A stretch of 16,493 nt of DNA from Bradyrhizobiaceae bacterium (GTDB lineage: Bacteria > Pseudomonadota > Alphaproteobacteria > Rhizobiales > Hyphomicrobiaceae): positions 1 to 16,493 of the forward strand of contig CANJPN010000067.1 of NCBI GenBank assembly GCA_947475855.1. Direction: 5' to 3'. A model generated the notes under the pieces. The model worked only from the letters and a program-made list of their open reading frames with translations. It was not told the DNA's origin and searched no databases. This document shows positions 7,745 to 14,272 of this stretch, in pieces. How positions within the stretch are numbered: the stretch's first letter is position 1; each line of letters begins with the position of its first letter. Made by a program: the position numbers and the translations under genes.

Positions 7745-7775
7745 TCCGCCCGCAGTCGCGTAGATTGCGGGCGGA
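7745..7775 (+). promoter_or_regulatory. Strong intercistronic hairpin between binding-protein and permease genes
   Basis: Perfect 10-bp arms TCCGCCCGCA (7745-7754) and TGCGGGCGGA (7766-7775) enclose an 11-nt loop. The hairpin sits in the 64-bp gap between the binding-protein stop (7736) and the livH-type start (7801). No U-run follows, so full intrinsic termination is unlikely. In comparable ABC operons such structures partly terminate transcription or protect the upstream mRNA 3' end, giving more binding protein than permease; that role here is inferred. Confidence 0.75.
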
Positions 7776-7800
7776 TCTGCGCCCACGCCTTGGGGGTAAA

Positions 7801-8673
7801 ATGAGCTTCGATTTCGAACTGCTGCGCGACGCCATCGTCTTTGGCTTGTTGCTCGGTTGTTTCTACGCCGCGGTGAGCCTGGGACTGTCGGTGGCGTTCG
7901 GGCTTCTCGACGTGCCGCATCTGGCCTACCCCGCCTTCCTGGTGCTCGGCTCCTACGGCACGTACATGCTCTACACGCTCGGCTTCGACCCTCTGGTCGC
8001 CGGCGTGATCTTGACGCCGGTATTCTTCGTGCTCGGCATCCTGATGTACAGGATCTACTACGAAACCTTCGAGAAGCGCGGAGCCGACAGCGGTGTTCGC
8101 GGGCTGGCGTTCTTCTTCGGTGTGATGTTCATCATCGAGGTCGCCATCATCCAGATGTTCGGCGTCGATCAGCGCACGGTCAGTGCCAGCTATATCGGTC
8201 GCTCGCTCGAGATCGGCGAGATGCGGATCCCGAACCGGCTAATCGTCGCGTTCATCGTGGCGCTGGTGATCGCCGCCACACTCTATCTCTACCTGTCGCG
8301 CACGTTCACCGGCCGTGCGATCCGCGCGGTCGCCCAGGACGAGGGCGCGCTCCGCCTGATGGGCGCCAACCCCGTCGCGATCAAGCAATGGGCGTTCGGG
8401 ATCGCCACCGCGACGCTGGCGCTGGCCGGCGCGCTGCTGATCATCGTCGCGCCCATCGAACCCACGCTCGACCGCGCCTACATCGGCCGCACCTTCTGCG
8501 TCGTCGTCATGGCGGGCCTCGGCAGCATGGGCGGCACGCTGATCGCCGGCATCATCCTGGGCGTCGCCGAGGAAGTGGTGAAGATCTACGGCGCATCCTG
8601 GGCGCCCGCGATCTCGTTCGGGCTTCTCCTCGTCATCCTGGCCGTCAGGCCGCAAGGCTTGTTCGGGAGGTAG
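7801..8673 (+). CDS. livH: LivH-type ABC transporter permease (290 aa)
   Basis: This inner-membrane permease of the branched-chain amino acid ABC family would form the transmembrane channel with LivM. The sequence is hydrophobic throughout, with about eight membrane segments, the first at ~12-35. The cytoplasmic coupling loop is G-R-A-I-R-A-V-A-Q-D-E and onward to G-A-N-P (~171-191), matching the LivH consensus. The C-terminus (LAVRPQGLFGR) is the usual family ending. I chose ATG 7801 because the run GGGGG (7792-7796) lies four bases upstream and the family starts there; the in-frame codon at 7765 falls inside the hairpin. The next gene starts only two bases after the stop, so LivH and LivM are tightly coupled. 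The symbol denotes family position; substrate specificity is not established. Confidence 0.92.
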   Translation: MSFDFELLRDAIVFGLLLGCFYAAVSLGLSVAFGLLDVPHLAYPAFLVLGSYGTYMLYTLGFDPLVAGVILTPVFFVLGILMYRIYYETFEKRGADSGVRGLAFFFGVMFIIEVAIIQMFGVDQRTVSASYIGRSLEIGEMRIPNRLIVAFIVALVIAATLYLYLSRTFTGRAIRAVAQDEGALRLMGANPVAIKQWAFGIATATLALAGALLIIVAPIEPTLDRAYIGRTFCVVVMAGLGSMGGTLIAGIILGVAEEVVKIYGASWAPAISFGLLLVILAVRPQGLFGR

Positions 8674-8675
8674 CG

Positions 8676-9656
8676 ATGCGCTGGACGGGCTTCTGGATCG
8701 GCGCGGCGCTGTTCCTGGTGTTGGCTTACGCCTCGACTTTCATGGTGACGAACACCTTCTTCTTCTTCGTCGGCTACGTGATGTTGCAGTTCGTCGTGCT
8801 GGCCACGGCGTGGAACATCCTGGGTGGCTACGCGGGCTACGTGAATTTCGGCACGAGCGCTTTCTTCGGCGTCGGCGTCTACACCGCCGTCGCGCTCTTC
8901 AAGGCGTTCGCGCTGCCGCTGCCGCTGCAGATCCTCGCGGCCGCCGTCGTCGGCACTGCGCTGGGCGTCGCCACGGGTATGATGACGCTGCGGCTCCGCG
9001 GCATCTTCTACTCGATCGCCACCGTGGCGCTGGTCATCATCCTCGAAACGTTCGTGGTGAACTGGAAGTTCGTCGGAGGAGCGGCAGGCATACAGATCGT
9101 GCGGCCGTCGCTGCCGTCGTTCTTCCCCACCTACGAAGGCATGTTGTTCGTCGTCGCCGCCGTGCTTGTCGTGATCGCCGTCGCCGTCGCGCGCTATGTC
9201 GAAGGCTCGTGGATCGGACGCGGCCTTCGCGCCATCCGCGACGACGAGCTGGCCGCGGAATGCTCGGGCGTTCCCACACTTCGTCTCAAGCTGATCGCGT
9301 GTGGCATATCAGGGGCGCTGATGTGCGCGATCGGCGCGCCCAATCCGATGTACCAACAGTTCGCCATTCCCGGCGCGGCGTTCGAGCTGCCGTATTCGGT
9401 CTCGCCCCTCGCGATGGCGCTGATCGGCGGAACGGCGCACTGGATCGGCCCGGTGCTGGGCGCGCTGTTGCTGTCCGCGACCCAGCAATACCTGTCGGTG
9501 ACGATCTCGTCGGAGCTGAGCCTTCTCGCGCTCGGCGTCATGCTGGTGCTGTTCGTGATCGCCGCGCCGGAAGGCCTGGTCGGACTACTGAGGAAAGTCG
9601 GCCTGTTCAAGACCGGTACCGTGCGGCCCAGCAACGAGAAGGGCAAAGGCACATGA
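8676..9656 (+). CDS. livM: LivM-type ABC transporter permease (326 aa)
   Basis: This is the second transmembrane subunit of the Liv-type importer. Residues ~43-69 carry the LivM pattern (W-N-I-L-G-G-Y-A-G-Y-V-N-F-G then AFFGVGVY). The cytoplasmic coupling loop G-R-G-L-R-A-I-R-D-D-E is at ~181-191, and the C-terminal segment A-P-E-G-L-V-G-L is typical. About nine to ten hydrophobic segments are visible. The frame is open far upstream through livH, but that part is a shadow reading rich in Arg. The true start is ATG 8676, with GGGAGG at 8665-8670 five bases upstream, overlapping the end of livH. Its TGA overlaps the ATG of livG in ATGA (9653-9656), which implies translational coupling. Confidence 0.93.
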   Translation: MRWTGFWIGAALFLVLAYASTFMVTNTFFFFVGYVMLQFVVLATAWNILGGYAGYVNFGTSAFFGVGVYTAVALFKAFALPLPLQILAAAVVGTALGVATGMMTLRLRGIFYSIATVALVIILETFVVNWKFVGGAAGIQIVRPSLPSFFPTYEGMLFVVAAVLVVIAVAVARYVEGSWIGRGLRAIRDDELAAECSGVPTLRLKLIACGISGALMCAIGAPNPMYQQFAIPGAAFELPYSVSPLAMALIGGTAHWIGPVLGALLLSATQQYLSVTISSELSLLALGVMLVLFVIAAPEGLVGLLRKVGLFKTGTVRPSNEKGKGT

Positions 9657-10375
9657 GCGCGCCCCTTCTCAAAGTCGAAAACGTATCGAAGCGCTTCGGT
9701 GGATTCACGGCGCTCGACAGCGTCCACGTCTCGATCAATCCGGGCGAGCGGTTCGGCCTCATCGGCCCCAACGGCTCCGGCAAGACGACGCTGATCAACT
9801 GCATTTCTGGCTCGCTTCGCAATGACACCGGCTCGATCGTCTTCGGCGGCGAGGAGATCGGCAAACTGCCGGCCTATGTCCGCCTGCGCCGCGGCATCGC
9901 GCGTTCGTTCCAGATTCCGCGGCCTTTCCGCAGCATGACCGTGCTTGAAAACCTTCTCATCCCCATCGACTTCGGCGGCCATGGCCAGTCGTCGCGCCAG
10001 GCGATGGACGAGGTCGGCGTGATCCTGGAGAAGATGGGGCTGGCGTCCAAGGCCGATGTGATGTCGAGCCAGCTCTCCCAGGTCGAGCTTCGCAAGATGG
10101 AGTTGGCCCGCGCGATGGCGGCGCGCCCTAAGCTGCTGATTTCCGACGAGGCAATGGCCGGCCTGTCGAGTTCCGAGATCGACGAGGTGCTGGCCTTGTT
10201 GTTCAAGCTCAATGGCGAGGGCATCACCATCATCATGATCGAGCACATCATGCATGCCGTGATGCGCTTCTCCCAGCGGCTCGTCTGTCTTGAAGCCGGC
10301 AGGATCATCTGCGAGGGCACCCCGCAGGAGGTGGTCGGCAACGCACGCGTGCAGGAGGCCTACCTTGGCGCTTGA
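9653..10375 (+). CDS. livG: LivG-type ABC transporter ATPase with degenerate signature motif (240 aa)
   Basis: This cytoplasmic ATP-binding subunit pairs with LivF to drive import. Walker A is G-P-N-G-S-G-K-T-T (38-46); the Q-loop is near Q87 (RSFQIPRPF); Walker B is L-L-I-S-D165-E166, followed by A-M-A-G-L-S; the switch His is H198 in I-E-H. The signature that should read LSGGQ or LSYGE is L-S-Q-V-E (141-145), so its key Gly is Val, and the usual D-E-P is D-E-A. These changes would leave one of the two composite ATP sites degenerate, since the LivF signature is canonical. The surrounding R-K-M-E-L-A-R-A stays family-like, so this is probably a natural subfamily variant and not decay. The start is the ATG overlapping the livM stop; the 3' end overlaps livF by 11 bp. 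Confidence 0.92.
   Translation: MSAPLLKVENVSKRFGGFTALDSVHVSINPGERFGLIGPNGSGKTTLINCISGSLRNDTGSIVFGGEEIGKLPAYVRLRRGIARSFQIPRPFRSMTVLENLLIPIDFGGHGQSSRQAMDEVGVILEKMGLASKADVMSSQLSQVELRKMELARAMAARPKLLISDEAMAGLSSSEIDEVLALLFKLNGEGITIIMIEHIMHAVMRFSQRLVCLEAGRIICEGTPQEVVGNARVQEAYLGA
10353..10358 (+). promoter_or_regulatory. Ribosome-binding site inside livG for the TTG start of livF
   Basis: AGGAGG lies six bases before TTG 10365, within the last codons of livG. It is a near-perfect Shine-Dalgarno and sets the livF start, because no ATG or GTG lies near the family N-terminus. An upstream in-frame ATG at 10290 would prepend about 25 Arg-rich residues read out of frame from livG. Confidence 0.8.
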
Positions 10376-11105
10376 GTTGACCGTTTCCGGCGTCGAGGCC
10401 AGCTATGGCGCAGTGCGCGCCTTGGCGGGCGTCTCGCTCCACGTAGGCAATGGCGAGACTGTCGTTCTGTTGGGCACCAACGGTAATGGCAAGAGCACAC
10501 TGATGAAGTGCCTGATCGGCTCGGTGCGCCCCACCGCCGGTATGATCACGCTCAACATCGATGGCGCCGCGCACGATCTCACCCGCCTTACCACCGAGGA
10601 GATTGTGAACCTGGGCGTAGCACTCGTTCCCGAAGGCCGCCGTCTCTTCCCGAAACTGACTGTCGAAGAAAACCTGATGCTCGGCGCTTATCGTTCGGCA
10701 GCGCGTGCCAAGATCGCGGACAATATCGCGCTTTCCTATGAGATCTTCCCCGTTTTGAAGGAGCGCCGCACGCAACTCGCCGGCACCATGTCGGGTGGCC
10801 AGCAGCAGATGCTGGCGATCGCCCGCGCGCTGATGTCCTCGCCGACCCTGCTGTTGGTGGACGAGCCCTCCGTCGGGCTCTCGCCGCTGCTCGTTTCCCA
10901 GACTATCGCCGCCATCGGTGATCTCAAGCGCAGGTTCGGCCTCACGGTGTTGATGGCCGAGCAGAACTTCAATCAGGCCCTCAAGATCGCGGACCGCGGC
11001 TACATCATCGTCCACGGCGAGATCGCCTACGAAGGCAAGAGCCGCGACGAACTCGCCAACAATGCGCTCATCAAGGAACTCTACCTCGGCGCCGCCGCGC
11101 ACTGA
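10365..11105 (+). CDS. livF: LivF-type ABC transporter ATPase (246 aa)
   Basis: This is the second cytoplasmic ATPase of the Liv-type importer. Walker A is G-T-N-G-N-G-K-S-T (37-45); the Q-loop region has the LivF hallmark V-P-E-G-R-R-L-F-P (88-96); the signature is canonical M-S-G-G-Q-Q (142-147); Walker B is L-L-L-V-D-E-P-S-V-G-L-S-P (162-174). Gln200 replaces the switch His (A-E-Q-N), which is normal for LivF. The length fits the family. The start is TTG 10365, overlapping livG by 11 bp, with AGGAGG six bases upstream. As livG has a degenerate signature, this subunit supplies the only canonical one in the heterodimer. It is the last gene of the ABC operon; 301 bp follow before the molybdenum enzyme gene. 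Confidence 0.93.
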   Translation: MALELTVSGVEASYGAVRALAGVSLHVGNGETVVLLGTNGNGKSTLMKCLIGSVRPTAGMITLNIDGAAHDLTRLTTEEIVNLGVALVPEGRRLFPKLTVEENLMLGAYRSAARAKIADNIALSYEIFPVLKERRTQLAGTMSGGQQQMLAIARALMSSPTLLLVDEPSVGLSPLLVSQTIAAIGDLKRRFGLTVLMAEQNFNQALKIADRGYIIVHGEIAYEGKSRDELANNALIKELYLGAAAH

Positions 11106-11178
11106 GCTGTGCCGTTAGGGCGCTTACGGTTTGATGTGAATCGAAAACGAACGACCGACGCCTCAGAAATCTTTGCGT

Positions 11179-11212
11179 TCCCGGAAGCCGAGTCGAGCAA
11201 GGCTATCCGGGA
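11179..11212 (+). terminator. Candidate terminator-like hairpin after livF
   Basis: Arms TCCCGGA (11179-11185) with AGCC (11186-11189) pair with GGCT (11201-11204) and TCCGGGA (11206-11212), giving an 11-bp stem with one bulged A and an 11-nt loop. It lies 74 bp after the livF stop. Only CCTTTG follows, not a real U-run, so it may be a weak or Rho-assisted terminator or an mRNA 3'-end stabiliser. Confidence 0.5.
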
Positions 11213-11360
11213 CCTTTGCACGTCTGAAAGGTGTGAAGAGCCGGGGACGCAGGAAGATTTTGACCTACGCGGAAACGCGATCCGGGCGCGCTGCCGGAAG
11301 CGGTTCGATCCCCGAGGGCGTCTTGACCGGATCGGCGGCTCTCCGCATGTTGCTGCCCTG

Positions 11361-11377
11361 CGTCGGCCTCGCCGACG
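11361..11377 (+). promoter_or_regulatory. Tight GC hairpin just upstream of the molybdenum hydroxylase gene
   Basis: Perfect 7-bp arms CGTCGGC and GCCGACG enclose a CTC triloop, ending 29 bp before ATG 11407. There is no U-run. It could be a leader structure affecting transcription or translation of the downstream gene, or an operator-like palindrome. In GC-rich DNA a chance origin cannot be excluded. Confidence 0.45.
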
Positions 11378-11406
11378 TCCCTTCCGGCCTTCTACAGAGA
11401 CAAGCC

Positions 11407-13773
11407 ATGGCTCACGCCTCGACTACGCACGCTTCCACCCGCGATGGCCTCGTCGGCCGCTCCGTTCCACGGCTCGAGGATGTGCCGCTGCTCACCGGCA
11501 AGGGCCGCTTTGTCGACGACATCGTGCGGCCCGAGATGCTGCACGCCTATACCTTCCGCTCCAACATCGCGCATGGCCGGATCGTCAGGTTCAATCTCGA
11601 TGCAGCACGCGCAATGCCAGGCGTCGTGGCCGTTCTCGGCGCGGCCGATATCGCACCTCACGTCGCGACCGCGCGGATGCCGCTTGCGATGCCCGCCGCC
11701 GCCATCCGCCACGTGGTCGAGCCCGAAATCCTCGCGCGCGACGAGGTCACATATGTCGGACAGGCGATCGCGCTCGTGCTCGCCGAAAGCCGCGCGCTGG
11801 CCGAGGATGCAGCCGGCGCTATCGAGTGCGAGATCGAGCCTCTGCCCGCGGTCGCCGACGTGCGCCTGGCGTTGCAGCCCGGGGCTCCGACGGCGGTATC
11901 GCGTTTCCCTGACAACCTGCTCGCGAAGTTCAGCTTCGGCTACGGCGACGTCGAAGCCGCGACGAAGAGTGCAGCGCACGTCGTCACGATGGTCCTCGAC
12001 CAGCACAAGTGCGGCGGCCATCCCATGGAATGCCGCGGGATGCTTGCGGAGTACGACGACGCGGCCGACGTTCTGACCGTGTGGGACGGTACGCAGATGC
12101 CGCACCGTGCGCGCGAGATCATCGTCAAGACGCTCGGCTGGACCGAGGAGCGCGTGCGCGTGATCTGCCCGGATGTCGGGGGCGGCTTCGGCCCGAAGTT
12201 CGTGATCTACTCAGAAGAGATCATCGTGCCGCTGGCAGCATTCCTGCTTCGACGTCCAGTGAAATGGATCGAGGACCGCCGCGAGCATTTCACCGCGACG
12301 ACGATGGAGCGCGATCAGATCTGGACCGTCACGGCAGCCGCAGATGCCGAAGGTCGCCTGCTCGCGCTGAAATGCGACATGCTGCACGATCACGGTGCTG
12401 CGACCCCGCATGGCATCAATGTGCCGCAGAACTCCGGCACCAACGTGCTCGGCCCGTATCGATTGCCGGCGTTTGAATACACCTCGTCCGTCGTGCTGAC
12501 CAACAAGACACCGGTGACGCCGACGCGCGGCGCGGGGCGTCCGCAGGGCACATTCGCGATGGAGCGCGCGCTGGATCACCTCGCGGAGAAGATTGGCATC
12601 GATCGCGCCGAGATCCGCCGGCGCAATCTCATTCAACCCGAAGAGATGCCTTATCCCACGCCGCTGCGCACGCGCGACGGCGGCATCATGACCTATGACA
12701 GCGGTGACTATCCTGCATCGCAGGCGATGGCACTGGAGCATGGTGGATATGCGGACTTTGCCGCGCGGCAGGCTTCAGCCCGTGCCGAAGGCCGCTACAT
12801 CGGGCTTGGTCTGGCCAACTACGTCGAAGGGTCGGGGCGTGGCCCCTTCGAGAGCGCGCTCGTTCGTATAGGTCCCACGGGCCGCGTCATGGTAGCAACG
12901 GGTGCCACCGCCCAAGGCCAAGGCATCGCGACGGCGCTGGCGCAGATCGCCGCCGACGCGCTGGGCGCGCCGATCGACCATATTCGCGTCGTGGCCGGCG
13001 ATACCGCGGCAACGCCGCTCGGGCTCGGCGCATTCGCGAGCCGGCAGACGGCGGTTGGCGGCCCCGCGGTGCATCGCGCGTCGACCGAAGTTCGCGACAA
13101 GGCACTGGCGGCGGCAGCCACGATCCTCGATTGCTCCGCGCAGGATATCGAGATCGTCGACGGTGTGTTCCGCTCGCGTCGCGATGCGAGCCGGACGTTG
13201 AGTTACGGCCAGATTGCGAGCGCGTTGCAGGCGCCTCCGGGCTTTGCGTTGCCGAAGGGCTCGACGCCGGGCCTCGAAGCGACCTGCAACTACGTGCCCG
13301 AAGCGATGACCTACAACAACGGCACGCACGTAGCAGAGGTCGAGGTCGACATTCACACCGGCGCGATCAAGGTCGGGCGATACGTGGTGGTGCATGACTG
13401 CGGCCGCGTCATCAATCCGAAGATCGTCGATGGACAGATCACCGGCGCGCTGATCCAGGCGCTCGGCACGGTGCTGCTCGAGCAGATGGTCTACGACCAG
13501 GATGCGCAACCGCTGTCGGTGAATTTCTCCGAGTACCTGCTGCCGTCGTCGATGGGCCTTCCGCAGATCGAGTTGCACCACATGACGTCGCCGTCGCCGC
13601 TCAACGTGCTCGGCGCGAAGGGCGCGGGGGAGAGCGGCTCGCTTGCGGTCGCGTCATGCATTGCGTCAGCGATCGACAACGCGCTTCAGCCGTTCGGCGT
13701 GCACGTGACAACACTTCCCGTGAAGCCGATGCACATCGTCGAGATGATCGCGAAGGCGCGTAGGCCGGGTTAA
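11407..13773 (+). CDS. Xanthine-dehydrogenase-family molybdopterin-binding large subunit, CoxL-like (788 aa)
   Basis: This is the catalytic subunit of a molybdenum hydroxylase, which would bind molybdopterin cytosine dinucleotide and hydroxylate a C-H bond with water oxygen. The N-terminal a/b hammerhead domain is residues ~15-160 (V-G-R-S-V-P-R-L-E-D, then G-K-G-R-F-V-D-D-I). Cofactor motifs are V-G-G-G-F-G-P-K (257-264), R-G-A-G-R-P (374-379), Q-G-Q-G (503-506) and D-C-G-R-V-I-N-P (664-671). The catalytic Glu is E742 in G-A-K-G-A-G-E-S. R-G-A-G-R resembles the form II CoxL loop and lacks the Cys of true CO dehydrogenase, so CO oxidation is unlikely. ATG 11407 has weak AGAGA upstream but is where the family begins. 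No FeS or FAD subunit gene is adjacent. The substrate is unknown; linkage to transporters suggests an organic acid or heterocycle. Confidence 0.92.
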   Translation: MAHASTTHASTRDGLVGRSVPRLEDVPLLTGKGRFVDDIVRPEMLHAYTFRSNIAHGRIVRFNLDAARAMPGVVAVLGAADIAPHVATARMPLAMPAAAIRHVVEPEILARDEVTYVGQAIALVLAESRALAEDAAGAIECEIEPLPAVADVRLALQPGAPTAVSRFPDNLLAKFSFGYGDVEAATKSAAHVVTMVLDQHKCGGHPMECRGMLAEYDDAADVLTVWDGTQMPHRAREIIVKTLGWTEERVRVICPDVGGGFGPKFVIYSEEIIVPLAAFLLRRPVKWIEDRREHFTATTMERDQIWTVTAAADAEGRLLALKCDMLHDHGAATPHGINVPQNSGTNVLGPYRLPAFEYTSSVVLTNKTPVTPTRGAGRPQGTFAMERALDHLAEKIGIDRAEIRRRNLIQPEEMPYPTPLRTRDGGIMTYDSGDYPASQAMALEHGGYADFAARQASARAEGRYIGLGLANYVEGSGRGPFESALVRIGPTGRVMVATGATAQGQGIATALAQIAADALGAPIDHIRVVAGDTAATPLGLGAFASRQTAVGGPAVHRASTEVRDKALAAAATILDCSAQDIEIVDGVFRSRRDASRTLSYGQIASALQAPPGFALPKGSTPGLEATCNYVPEAMTYNNGTHVAEVEVDIHTGAIKVGRYVVVHDCGRVINPKIVDGQITGALIQALGTVLLEQMVYDQDAQPLSVNFSEYLLPSSMGLPQIELHHMTSPSPLNVLGAKGAGESGSLAVASCIASAIDNALQPFGVHVTTLPVKPMHIVEMIAKARRPG

Positions 13774-13816
13774 TGGCGCGCAGCGCAGGGAAACACTAAA
13801 TGGGCCGCAGCCTTGC

Positions 13817-14272
13817 CTACACGCGAACCGCCGCCGTCCCGGCAGGAACTGCGAACACGGCGTAGCGCCGCATCAAGTATACCGCGACGAACGCACAGCC
13901 GGTTGCGAGCGCCTTCGCGGTGAACGCACTCCACCCCAGGATGTCTGTGGCGAACCCGACTATCGCCGCGGTCATCGCAAGACCCGCCAGCCCGGTACCG
14001 GCATACTTCGCGAAGGTCGGCGTTTCCGCAACAATCCCGTGGCCTTGCATGCGCGCCTTGAATACCAGGCGCGACGCGAGAAGATAGTGGACCACGAGCC
14101 CGCACGCATAGCCTAACGCCGCTGGCACGAACGCCTTCGAGAACACGCCGAGCAACAGCCAGTACACGCCGAAGTCGATGCACAGGGCGATGACGCTGAC
14201 CGCGAGATAGCCCGCGGCCTCGGCGATCAGACCGGCGTGGCGGCGCACGTGCTCGGCGAGGCTCTCGATCAA
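13817..14272 (-). CDS. GtrA-family membrane protein, flippase-like (151 aa)
   Basis: This small inner-membrane protein belongs to the GtrA/DPMS3 family, whose members are thought to flip polyprenyl-phosphate-linked sugars or to support polyprenyl-phosphate glycosyltransferases. Four hydrophobic segments lie at ~20-43, 47-66, 88-110 and 117-136. The family pattern Y-L-A-V-S-V-I-A-L-C-I-D-F-G-V-Y is at 22-37, and the basic ends H-Y-L-L-A-S-R-L-V-F (62-71) and R-R-Y-A-V-F (135-140) follow the second and fourth segments, as expected. The length is normal. The start is TTG at 14272, overlapping the upstream FAD gene's stop in TTGA, with a GGGGG run about six bases upstream, so its translation depends on the preceding gene. 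It converges with the molybdenum gene 43 bp away. The lipid-linked sugar is unknown. Confidence 0.88.
   Translation of the reverse strand: MIESLAEHVRRHAGLIAEAAGYLAVSVIALCIDFGVYWLLLGVFSKAFVPAALGYACGLVVHYLLASRLVFKARMQGHGIVAETPTFAKYAGTGLAGLAMTAAIVGFATDILGWSAFTAKALATGCAFVAVYLMRRYAVFAVPAGTAAVRV

Larger units (their letters stand above)
11106..11406 (+). other. Intergenic leader before the molybdenum hydroxylase gene
   Basis: I see no gene in these ~300 bp. The frame of the downstream gene is open back to 11173, but the extra 78 residues are rich in Arg, Ser and Gly and precede the normal family start, so they are probably untranslated. The stretch holds two strong hairpins (11179-11212 and 11361-11377). 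A promoter for the molybdenum gene probably lies between them, but I could not identify one. Confidence 0.55.

Noticed and set aside
7857..8675. Long upstream extension of the LivM frame through livH
   Set aside because: The extension is an Arg-rich out-of-frame reading of livH; LivM starts at ATG 8676 with a good ribosome-binding site.
8810..9652. Long upstream extension of the LivG frame through livM
   Set aside because: It is an Arg-rich shadow of livM; the LivG family start coincides with the ATG in the ATGA overlap.
11173..11406. 78-residue extension of the molybdenum subunit
   Set aside because: It is low in family-like sequence and rich in Arg/Ser/Gly, and runs through a hairpin; the normal family N-terminus begins just after ATG 11407.
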